Source: Sphingopyxis sp. PAMC25046
GTDB lineage: Bacteria; Pseudomonadota; Alphaproteobacteria; Sphingomonadales; Sphingomonadaceae
DNA length: 64,000 bases
Assembly: GCF_004795895.1 (NCBI RefSeq)
Contig: NZ_CP039250.1
Coordinates: forward strand, 2,976,001 to 3,040,000
Reading direction: 5' to 3'
Part shown: positions 24,940-32,093 of the stretch, piece by piece
Position numbering within the stretch: the stretch's first letter is position 1
Layout of the letters: every line of letters starts with the position of its first letter
The notes under the pieces: model-generated
What the model was told of the DNA's origin: nothing
The model's input: only the letters and a program-made list of their open reading frames with translations
Databases searched by the model: none
Position numbers and translations under genes: made by a program

Positions 24940-26748
24940 CTATCTGCGTGCGCGGCGCCGGCGGCGCAGAGCCCAGATCAGACCCGATAGCAGGAGGGCG
25001 AACGCGCCCACCCACAGACCGAAGCGGATCAGGCGCGGCTTGCCCTGTTGTTCGAAGGCGTAGCGGTTGATCTGTTCGTCGGCGGTGTAGCTCGCGGGCA
25101 TGTCGAGCACGCCGTTCGCCTTCGCATAGGCGCGATAGTCGGCCATCATCGTCTTGAAGCGGTCGGGTTCGGCGGCGGCAAGGTCCCGCGTCTCGCCGGG
25201 ATCGGCCTTGAGGTTGAAGAGCCGCCACTCGCCGTCGCCGGTCGGCGCGAGGTTGCGCACCAGCTTGTAGTCGCCGCGGAACAGTGCCGCATTGCCCGAC
25301 AGCTCATAGCCGAGCGGCGCGTCGCCATGGACGCTTCCCGCGCCGCCCTTCAGCATCGGAACGAGGCTGCGACCGGTCACGGGCTCGACCGCCCTGCCCC
25401 GCCAGCGTCCGCCGTGGCCGGGCACCCCGGCAAGCTCGGTCAGCGTCGGCAAGATGTCGGTGACGTGCGCGAGGCCGTCGCTGATGCCGCCCGCGCGAAT
25501 GACGGCATGGCCGGGCCATGCGATGATCAGCGGGACGCGCAGGCCGCCCTCGGTCGCGCTGAACTTGTAGCCCGAAAGCGGCGACGCCGCCGCGCTCGCC
25601 CACCCCGGCCCGATTGCGGAAAAGCTTCCGCGCCGGCCGATGTTCGCGATCGACAGGTCATATTGCATGCCTAGGAACAGCCGGTTACGCAGGCTATTGA
25701 ACGGATTGGTCGGCTCGGCGCCATTGTCCGAGAGGAATACGAAGATCGTATTGTGATAGTCGCCGGCCGCCTTGAGGTGCGCGACGAGGCGGCCAACCTC
25801 GCGGTCCATCGCGGTCGCCATGCCGGCATAGGCCTGCATCACGCGCACCGCCGCGGCGCGCTCTTCGTCGCCCAACTTCTTCCAGCCGGGCGTCGTCGGC
25901 ATGGTGACCATCGGCACACCCGAAGGCACGATGCCGAGCGCCGCCGCGCGTTTCGCGCGCGCTTCGCGGAGTGCGGTCCAGCCGTCGCGATACATCGCCG
26001 AATAGCGCGCGATGTCGCTGTCGGGCGCCTGCACCGGAATATGATTGGCGAGGAAGTTGATCGAGGCGAGGAAGGGTTTGCCGCTCGCGCGCCCCTCCTC
26101 GATATAATCGATCATCCGCTGGACGACGAAGCGCGACGAATAATAATCGCTCGGTAGAGTCGCGGGTTTGCCGTTCTCGGTCCAGTTCGCCTTGTCGTAC
26201 ATGCCCTCGATCGGACGCTGTTCGAAATTGTCGGCGCCCGCGTCGGCCAAGCTGAAGGCGCGATCGTAGCCGCGCGCGTGCGGCAGCCGCGTGGCGTCGC
26301 TGCCGAGATGCCATTTGCCGGTAAGATAGGTGCGATAGCCCGCCGCCTTCAAAAGCTCACCGATCGTCACGACGCGGTGATTCATCACCGTGTCGTAACC
26401 GGGCTTGCCGCGATGTTCGTCGGGGATCGTCTCGGGCATGTTGCCGAGGCCGTTTCGGTGGTTCATCACCCCCGTCTGCAGCATGGCGCGCGACGGCGAG
26501 CAGGACCCCGCGACATGGAAATTCGAGAAGCGCATCCCGGCATAAGCGAGCGCGTCGATATTGGGGGTCGCGAATTCGGCGCCGAAGGAGCCGACGTCCG
26601 AAAAGCCCCAGTCGTCGGCAAGCAGGATGACGATGTTCGGACGGCCCGGCGCAGGCTTTTCAGGTTGCGCCTGCGCGGGCGCCAAGGCGATCAGCGCGCT
26701 GATTGCGATGATGGCAGCACGCCGGGACCCGCCTAAGCGACCCAGCAT
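24940..26748 (-). CDS. Arylsulfatase with C-terminal membrane anchor
   Basis: A 602-residue S1 sulfatase of the AtsA-like group. A signal peptide (about 1-28, ending AQAQ) leads to IVILLADDWGFSDVGSFG, then CSPSR at 83-87 with Cys83 as the formylglycine precursor, LTGKWHLG, FVFLSDNGAEPTNPF and GLRVPLIIAWPGH. The last 30 residues form a hydrophobic helix followed by a run of arginines, a C-terminal anchor with the Arg-rich end in the cytoplasm. It lies downstream of the crotonase gene but has its own promoter region with the 17-bp palindrome 48 bases before its start. It probably acts with sulfatase 1 on a related or the same sulfate ester. Confidence 0.92.
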   Translation of the reverse strand: MLGRLGGSRRAAIIAISALIALAPAQAQPEKPAPGRPNIVILLADDWGFSDVGSFGAEFATPNIDALAYAGMRFSNFHVAGSCSPSRAMLQTGVMNHRNGLGNMPETIPDEHRGKPGYDTVMNHRVVTIGELLKAAGYRTYLTGKWHLGSDATRLPHARGYDRAFSLADAGADNFEQRPIEGMYDKANWTENGKPATLPSDYYSSRFVVQRMIDYIEEGRASGKPFLASINFLANHIPVQAPDSDIARYSAMYRDGWTALREARAKRAAALGIVPSGVPMVTMPTTPGWKKLGDEERAAAVRVMQAYAGMATAMDREVGRLVAHLKAAGDYHNTIFVFLSDNGAEPTNPFNSLRNRLFLGMQYDLSIANIGRRGSFSAIGPGWASAAASPLSGYKFSATEGGLRVPLIIAWPGHAVIRAGGISDGLAHVTDILPTLTELAGVPGHGGRWRGRAVEPVTGRSLVPMLKGGAGSVHGDAPLGYELSGNAALFRGDYKLVRNLAPTGDGEWRLFNLKADPGETRDLAAAEPDRFKTMMADYRAYAKANGVLDMPASYTADEQINRYAFEQQGKPRLIRFGLWVGAFALLLSGLIWALRRRRRARR

Positions 26749-26795
26749 TTAGTGGTCCTCCTGCGTACTGCCATCACTCCCACCCCCTCGGGATG

Positions 26796-26812
26796 TGACA
26801 CTTACTATGTCA
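26796..26812. promoter_or_regulatory. TetR operator candidate, site 2
   Basis: TGACACTTACTATGTCA, 17 bp with TGACA/TGTCA arms, followed by ATATATTG. Arms, total length and the downstream TATATTG match the site at 24232-24248. It lies in the 106-base gap between the crotonase stop and the sulfatase 2 start, implying an internal TetR-controlled promoter. Confidence 0.7.
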
Positions 26813-26854
26813 ATATATTGGGGAGTCAATGGGGCGATGCGAGCGACCTCGATC

Positions 26855-27643
26855 TCAACGTTCGCGATAGTCCGGCGCGCGCTTTTCGAGGAAGGCGGCG
26901 AGCGCCTCGCGATGATCCTCGGTCGCCGAGAGGATAACCTGCTGCCGGTCCTCGATCGCCATCGCGGCCTCGAGGCCGGGCGCGTCGATGTTGAGATTGA
27001 GCGCCTGTTTCGAGAGGCGGAGGCCATAGGGCGAGGTCGCGAGCATCTCTTCGGCGAGCGCGAGCCCGCGGTCGAGCAGCGCCTTTTCCTCGACGATCTC
27101 GCTGACCAGCCCGGCGCGCAGCGCACGTTCGGCGTCGATAAAGCGGCCGGTCAGGATCATCTCGGACGCGAGGCTAACGCCGACGAGGCGCGGCAGGAAA
27201 TAGCTGGAGGCCATGTCGCAGCCGCCGAGGCCGATGCGGATATAGGCGGCGTTGCAGCGGAACGACGGCGCCGCATAGCGGACGTCGGACGCGAGCAGCA
27301 GCGACAGCCCGCCGCCGCACGCCGCGCCGTGGCCGAGCGCGACGATCGGCTGCGGGCAGGCGCGCATCTTGCGATAGATGTTGCCGATGCTGGTCTGGGT
27401 GCGCAGCGTGCGCAGCACCGGCGTCTCGTCGGACGAACGGTCCTCCTGGATGTCGAGCCCGGCGCAGAAGCCGCGCCCGGCGCCGCGCAATATGACGACG
27501 CGAACATCGGTGCGTTCGGCAAGCCCGCCAAAATAGGCATTGAGTTCGTCGACCAGCCCTTCGTTCAGCGCATTGAGCCGTTCAGGCCGGTTGAGCGTCG
27601 CGATTTCGACTGCGCCGCGGCGTTCGACCAGCAGCTCTCTCAC
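26855..27643 (-). CDS. Crotonase-family (enoyl-CoA hydratase/isomerase-like) protein
   Basis: 262 residues with the crotonase fold: IATLNRPERLNALNEGL near the start, RGAGRGFCAGLDI for the CoA oxyanion hole, and HGAACGGGLSLLLASDVRYA for the second. The two glutamates used by enoyl-CoA hydratase are absent by alignment to rat ECHS1: the position in GGGCELA is Ser in GGGLSLL, and the QPEIL segment reads CNAAY. An Asp in GLGGCDMASS may substitute. Hydration is therefore uncertain; isomerisation, C-C cleavage or thioester chemistry are alternatives. The GTG start overlaps the SDR stop as GTGA. Confidence 0.82.
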   Translation of the reverse strand: MRELLVERRGAVEIATLNRPERLNALNEGLVDELNAYFGGLAERTDVRVVILRGAGRGFCAGLDIQEDRSSDETPVLRTLRTQTSIGNIYRKMRACPQPIVALGHGAACGGGLSLLLASDVRYAAPSFRCNAAYIRIGLGGCDMASSYFLPRLVGVSLASEMILTGRFIDAERALRAGLVSEIVEEKALLDRGLALAEEMLATSPYGLRLSKQALNLNIDAPGLEAAMAIEDRQQVILSATEDHREALAAFLEKRAPDYRER

Positions 27644-28416
27644 AAGGTCTGCCCGTCGTCGACGGTGATGACGCTGCCGGTGATGCCGAGCGCGGCATCC
27701 GAACAGAGCAGGAGCAATGGCGCGTGGAGATCGCTCGGCGGGCGCATCCGCTGGCGCGGGAAGCCCTTCACCATCGCCGCGCCGGCTTCGCTGTCGAACA
27801 GTTCGGCGGTCATTTCGGAATCGAAATAGCCCGGCTGGATCACATTGACGCTGATCCCGCGCCGCGCCCATTCGCGGGCGAGCGCCTTGCCCAGATGGCG
27901 CACCGCCGCCTTGGTCGCCCCATAGACCGAGGTCGCGGGAAACACCTTCTCGGCCGTGATCGAGCCGATGAGGACGATGCGGCCGTGCTGCCTTTCGCGG
28001 CTGCCCGCCTTGTCGAGACGCTTCGCGCCTTCGGTCGCGGTCAGGAAGACGCCGCGGACATTGGCGGCGAGCAGGAAGTCGACTTCGTCGACCGACAGGC
28101 CCATCGCCATCTTCTCGGTCGCGACGCCAGCGTTCGCAACGACAGTATCGACCGTGCCGAACGCGGCCTCGGCGGCATCATAGGCGGCCTTGGTTGACGC
28201 TTCGTCGGTGACGTCCATGCTGACGGCAACCGCCTGCCCGCCCGCGGCCTGGATCGCGGCTACCTGTTCGGCGAGCTTGTCGGCGCGCCGCGCGGCGAGC
28301 ACGACCTTCGCCCCCGCAGCGGCGAGCGCTTTTGCAAAACCTGCGCCGAGCCCCGAGGAAGCGCCCGTCACCAGCGCGACGCGCCCGGTCAGATCGAATT
28401 TGGGTTGCTCGGACAT
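27640..28416 (-). CDS. Short-chain dehydrogenase/reductase
   Basis: A 258-residue classical SDR: TGASSGLGAGFAKAL for NAD(P) binding, DVTDEAS, VVANAGVAT, Ser in VLIGSITAEK, and the YGATKAAV catalytic Tyr/Lys. It probably oxidises or reduces a hydroxy/keto group on an acyl-CoA or ring intermediate. The start is ATG 28416 or the adjacent ATG 28419, with AAAGGGAAG upstream. First gene of a two-gene unit with the crotonase; a 16-bp palindrome lies 41 bases upstream. Confidence 0.88.
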   Translation of the reverse strand: MSEQPKFDLTGRVALVTGASSGLGAGFAKALAAAGAKVVLAARRADKLAEQVAAIQAAGGQAVAVSMDVTDEASTKAAYDAAEAAFGTVDTVVANAGVATEKMAMGLSVDEVDFLLAANVRGVFLTATEGAKRLDKAGSRERQHGRIVLIGSITAEKVFPATSVYGATKAAVRHLGKALAREWARRGISVNVIQPGYFDSEMTAELFDSEAGAAMVKGFPRQRMRPPSDLHAPLLLLCSDAALGITGSVITVDDGQTL

Positions 28417-28456
28417 CATCTTCCCTTTCCTTCGCTTGCTATGCATTTGGTCGCGA

Positions 28457-28472
28457 TTGACGTTCACGTCAA
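28457..28472. promoter_or_regulatory. Perfect 16-bp palindrome before the SDR gene
   Basis: TTGACGTTCACGTCAA is a 7+2+7 perfect inverted repeat, 41 bases before the SDR start. Sites of this general shape (ACGT-N2-ACGT flanked by A/T) are bound by regulators of acyl-CoA and branched-chain catabolism such as LiuR-type MerR proteins. No such regulator gene is in the window, so it would be encoded elsewhere. Confidence 0.55.
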
Positions 28473-28521
28473 CGGGCAGGGCCACGGGGAAAGGGAGATA
28501 CGGGGTTGACGAAGCTGCTTT

Positions 28522-28536
28522 GTTCTCTTAATGTTC
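28522..28536. promoter_or_regulatory. Exact alphaproteobacterial SOS (LexA) box
   Basis: GTTCTCTTAATGTTC matches GTTC-N7-GTTC, the LexA box of Rhodobacter, Sinorhizobium and Caulobacter, and is followed by CTTCTTGTGCACAA. No DNA-repair gene adjoins it. The nearest downstream starts are the SDR gene on the minus strand (start 28416) and nothing convincing on the plus strand. It may be a chance match or a relic. Confidence 0.4.
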
Positions 28537-28557
28537 TTCTTGTGCACAACGAACCTC

Positions 28558-28596
28558 ATCCCCCGTCGCGGCTGCCGAGCGTGGCGGGCGGGGGAT
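28558..28596 (-). terminator. Hairpin downstream of GH92 gene a
   Basis: ATCCCCCG (28558-28565) and CGGGGGAT (28589-28596) form an 8-bp perfect stem about 45 bases beyond the GH92 stop on the minus strand. No T-run follows. It probably ends the long mannan operon. The rest of the 28417-28639 gap holds the SOS box and the palindrome listed separately. Confidence 0.4.
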
Positions 28597-28639
28597 AAAG
28601 GTCCGGTCGACGCCCTTCGCCGGGCACGGCGGCGGCGCG

Positions 28640-30967
28640 TCAGGGCGTATGACGGGCGGTCGACAGCGAATAAGGCCGTGCGTCCGCCGCCTTCCCCCAC
28701 GCGGCATCGGGCTTCGCCTGCATCGTGAAGCGGAGGGTGCCGCCCGCGCGGATCTCGGCGTCCGAAATCCAGCTGCGCGTCAGCGGCTTGCCGTTGAGCT
28801 CGACCCGGCCGACATAGGGATTGGCGTCGGACAGACCTTCCGTCTCGACGGTGAAACGCTTGCCGCCGGGCAGGCCCAGCACCGCACGATCGACGAAGGG
28901 GCGCCCGATCACATATTGGTTCGACCCCGGCGCGACGGGATAGAAACCGAGGCCCGTGAAAACGAGCCAGGCCGACATCTGGCCGAGGTCATCGTTGCCC
29001 GACAGGCCGTCGGGGGCGGGCTTATACTGGCTGTCGACGATCTGCTTCAGCCGCTCCTGCGTCCGCCACGGCGCGCCAGCGTAAGCGTAGAGATAGGCGA
29101 CATGGTGGCTCGGCTCGTTGCCGTGGATATATTGGCCGATCAGTCCCGCGATATCCTCGGCATGGCTATAGTCGAGCTTCGAAATATCATAGTCGAACAT
29201 CGCGTCGAGCTTGGCGATCGTCTTGGCATCGCCGCCGAGGATGCGGAAGAGCGCGGCCTGATCCTGCGGGACGAACCAGCTATATTGCCAGGCGTTGCCC
29301 TCGGTATAGTCCGAACCATAGTTGATCGCGGTCGGGTCAAAGGGGGTGCGGAAGCTGCCGTCAGCCTTGCGCGCGCGGAGCCAGCCGGTCTTAGCGTCGA
29401 AGCTGTTCCGCCAGTAGCCGGCGCGCTTGTAGAAACGGTCGGCGATGTCCTTGCGGCCCATCTTTTCGGCCATGCGCGCGATCGTCCAGTCGTCATAGGC
29501 ATATTCGACCGTCTTCGACGCCGCCTCGGGCTCGCGGTCGATCGCGACATAGCCGAGCTTCATATAGTCGTCGAGCCCGCCATAGGGAGCATATTCGGCG
29601 CTCGCGACCATAGCGTCGAGCGCCTCGTTCGCGTCGAAATCGCCCACGCCCTTCATATAGGCGTCGGCGATCACCGGGACGGCGTGATAGCCGATCATCG
29701 TCCAGGTTTCGCGGCCGTGGAATTGCCAGACGGGTAGGATGCCGTGCGGGCTCGCCTTGCGGCTCGCGACAAGGGATTTGACGATGTCGGTGTTCGTCTG
29801 GCCGGGCGCGACAAGCGTCAATAGCGGGTGCTGCGCGCGGAAGGTGTCCCAGAGCGAGAAGGTCGAACGGAAGGTGAAATCCTTGGCACTGTGGACCGCA
29901 TCGTCGGGGCCCCGGTAGCGCCCGTCGACGTCGCTCCATACGCTCGGCGCGAGCAGGCTATGGTAGAGCGCGGTGTAGAGGTTGGTGCGCATCGGCGCCG
30001 GCGCTTCGATCTGAAGCGCGCCCAAAGCCTTGCGCCATTCGCCTTCCGTGCGCGCACGGACGGTATCGAAGTCGGCGCTTTCGGCGTCCAGGTTGGCGAC
30101 GGCGCCCGCCTCGTCGACGCCGGAGAGCGCAACACGCACTTCGAGCGGACCGGCGAGTTCCCCGAAATCGAGCCGCGCTTCGAGCGCCTTGCCGAGCTTT
30201 TCGGCGAGCGCATCGCTGCCGCGGCCGGGGGCCTGAAAACCCTTGTAGGGAATTTTTTCGTCGCGATCGAGGAAGGCGTGGGATTTAAGCGGCGCGGAGA
30301 AGCGCATCGCGAAAAAGAGCTTGCGCCCCGGCGCCCAGCCGCGCGTTTCGCGGAAACCGGTGAGCGTGCCGTCGGGACGAAGGTGCAGGCCCGACCAGAG
30401 GATCTTGCCCGGATAATCGTAGAGCGACGAGCGAAGGTCGAGAAGCAGATGTGCCTGCTTGCCCGCCGGGAAGCTATAGCGGTGGATGCCGACGCGCGTG
30501 CCCGCGGTGAGTTCGGCGCGGATGTCGCTGTCGGCGAGCGTCACGGCATAATAGCCGGGGCTCGCCTTTTCTGTGTCATGGCTGAAGCGCTGGCGATAGC
30601 CCGCGCCCGGCTGCTTCGGGTCGCCCGGATCGAGCTTCACTTCTCCGACCTGCGGCATGATGAGGATGTCGCCAAGGTCCGAATGGCCCGCGCCCGAGAA
30701 ATGGGTGTGGCTGAAACCTTGGATCGTCGGGTCGTTGTAGCTGTAGCCCGCGGCATGATCGTAGCAGTCGCGGATCTGGCAAGTCGCGTCGGTGTCGGGC
30801 GATAGCTGGACCATGCCGAAGGGCGCGGTCGCGCCGGGGAAGGTGTGTCCCTCGGGGCCGGTGCCGATCATCGGATCGACGAAAGCGAGCGGATCGGGCG
30901 CCGGTTGTTCGGCGAAGGACTGGATCGGCAAGAGGGCGAGCAGCGCGGCGGTCGTCAGGCGTTTCAT
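28640..30967 (-). CDS. GH92 exo-alpha-mannosidase (copy a, Glu acid)
   Basis: 775 residues with a signal peptide (about 1-19). GH92 enzymes are calcium-dependent inverting exo-alpha-mannosidases. Landmarks: VDPMIGTGPEGHTFPGATAP, QGFSHTHFSGAGHSD, LWDTFRAQHPLLTL, GQYIHGNEPSHHVAYLY with the general-acid Glu618, and GNDDLGQMSAWLVFTGLGFYPV carrying the base aspartates. All catalytic features are present, so an active alpha-mannosidase is expected. The start is ATG 30967, 56 bases after the ROK kinase stop; the much longer frame upstream is antisense noise over that kinase. Linkage preference cannot be read from sequence. Confidence 0.9.
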   Translation of the reverse strand: MKRLTTAALLALLPIQSFAEQPAPDPLAFVDPMIGTGPEGHTFPGATAPFGMVQLSPDTDATCQIRDCYDHAAGYSYNDPTIQGFSHTHFSGAGHSDLGDILIMPQVGEVKLDPGDPKQPGAGYRQRFSHDTEKASPGYYAVTLADSDIRAELTAGTRVGIHRYSFPAGKQAHLLLDLRSSLYDYPGKILWSGLHLRPDGTLTGFRETRGWAPGRKLFFAMRFSAPLKSHAFLDRDEKIPYKGFQAPGRGSDALAEKLGKALEARLDFGELAGPLEVRVALSGVDEAGAVANLDAESADFDTVRARTEGEWRKALGALQIEAPAPMRTNLYTALYHSLLAPSVWSDVDGRYRGPDDAVHSAKDFTFRSTFSLWDTFRAQHPLLTLVAPGQTNTDIVKSLVASRKASPHGILPVWQFHGRETWTMIGYHAVPVIADAYMKGVGDFDANEALDAMVASAEYAPYGGLDDYMKLGYVAIDREPEAASKTVEYAYDDWTIARMAEKMGRKDIADRFYKRAGYWRNSFDAKTGWLRARKADGSFRTPFDPTAINYGSDYTEGNAWQYSWFVPQDQAALFRILGGDAKTIAKLDAMFDYDISKLDYSHAEDIAGLIGQYIHGNEPSHHVAYLYAYAGAPWRTQERLKQIVDSQYKPAPDGLSGNDDLGQMSAWLVFTGLGFYPVAPGSNQYVIGRPFVDRAVLGLPGGKRFTVETEGLSDANPYVGRVELNGKPLTRSWISDAEIRAGGTLRFTMQAKPDAAWGKAADARPYSLSTARHTP

Positions 30968-31023
30968 CGCGCCCGTGTGCCGCGAAGGCACCGCCCTGTC
31001 CAACGGCGCGGCGCTCGCCCTGC

Positions 31024-31944
31024 TCACGCTGCGACCCCGACCGCGTCCATCGCGAGCGCGATGGCGCCGAGCGGCCCCGCCATCGTCCCGAGTTCGGGCG
31101 CGATGACATAGGCGCCACCGCCGGGGACCTGCATATAGCCCGCGAGGCTCGCCTCGAGCCGCGCGTTGATCCGCGGGAGCAATTGCGGCTGGCCGGCGAG
31201 CACGCCGCCGCCCATCGCGACGCGCATCGGTCCAGTCGTGCAAGCGAGCGAATGGACCATCGATGCCAGCGTGTGAATGATCGGCTCCCACACCGGATCG
31301 TCCGCCGCCACGTCGGCCAGCGACCGGCCGCCCAGCCGGGCCTTCAATGCGGTGCCCGAGGCGAGGCCTTCGACACAATCGTCGTGGAAGCGGCAGACGC
31401 TCGGCACCTCGTCGCCCGCGAGGCGCGGGACGAGGATATGACCGATCTCGCTGTGGCTGAAGCCGCGCGTCGGCTTGCCATGGACGACCAGCCCGACGCC
31501 GACCCCGGTTCCAACAGTGACATAGGCGAAATCGTCGAGGCCGCGGCCGCTGCCCCAGCGAATTTCGGCGAGCGCGGCGCCGTTGACGTCGGTGTCGAAA
31601 CCGATCGGAACGGGAAAGGCCGATTTCAGTGGACCGAGCAGGTCGGCGCCTTCCCAATCGGGCTTGTTCGTAGCGCCGATGCGGCCATAGTCGGCCTTGG
31701 CGGGATCGACCCGGATCGGACCGAAGGACGCGACGCCGATACTGCAAAAACCGGGCGAGCGTGCCCAGCCATCCAGCACCGCCAGGATCGCGGGCAGCGT
31801 TTCCGAAGGCACGGTCGTCGCGATCGTGCGCTGATCGCGGATGTCGCCCGGACCTGCAGCGAGCGTGCAGATGCATTTGGTGCCGCCCAGCTCGATGCCG
31901 GCGAACAGGCGCACTTCGCCGCAGTCTGTTACAGGGCTATCCAT
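31024..31944 (-). CDS. ROK-family sugar kinase (fructokinase/mannokinase type)
   Basis: A 306-residue cytosolic sugar kinase. FAGIELGGTKC is the phosphate-binding loop, VASFGPI a substrate loop, and DTDVNGAALAE contains the catalytic Asp. VTVGTGVGVGLVVHG binds ATP, and HSEIGHILVP plus CRFHDDC supply the zinc site of the fructokinase subgroup. Members phosphorylate fructose and often mannose. With ManA in the same locus, mannose to mannose-6-phosphate is the likely reaction. The start is ATG 31944 (AAGGGG 8 bases upstream); a GTG at 31953 is possible. It lies between GH92 copies b and a. Confidence 0.88.
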   Translation of the reverse strand: MDSPVTDCGEVRLFAGIELGGTKCICTLAAGPGDIRDQRTIATTVPSETLPAILAVLDGWARSPGFCSIGVASFGPIRVDPAKADYGRIGATNKPDWEGADLLGPLKSAFPVPIGFDTDVNGAALAEIRWGSGRGLDDFAYVTVGTGVGVGLVVHGKPTRGFSHSEIGHILVPRLAGDEVPSVCRFHDDCVEGLASGTALKARLGGRSLADVAADDPVWEPIIHTLASMVHSLACTTGPMRVAMGGGVLAGQPQLLPRINARLEASLAGYMQVPGGGAYVIAPELGTMAGPLGAIALAMDAVGVAA

Positions 31945-32081
31945 CAGCGCCACCCCTTCGCCCGATCGGCCCGGCTTGTGGAGGGCGCCGGGCTGCAGCG
32001 CAGGCCGAACATGGCGGGATTTGGAGAGATTTCACAACGCATTCCGTTCTTATCATTTTCTTTTCGCTATCAAAAACTTGT

Positions 32082-32093
32082 CGCAAATTTGCG
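32082..32093. promoter_or_regulatory. Perfect 12-bp palindrome before the ROK kinase
   Basis: CGCAAATTTGCG lies directly after the GH92 copy b stop, in the AT-rich 149-base gap before the ROK kinase (31945-32093). Its core GCAAATTTGC is identical to the palindrome at 17317-17326 in the LacI/transporter region. It suggests a secondary promoter for the kinase-GH92a pair, possibly under a LacI-type regulator. Confidence 0.4.

Noticed and set aside
28531..28728. Short plus-strand frame next to the SOS box as a possible SOS gene
   Set aside because: Arg-rich, runs antisense into GH92 copy a, no ribosome-binding site.
30968..31876. N-terminal extension of GH92 copy a over the ROK kinase
   Set aside because: The extension is an out-of-frame reading of the kinase gene; the signal peptide starts at the ATG at 30967.
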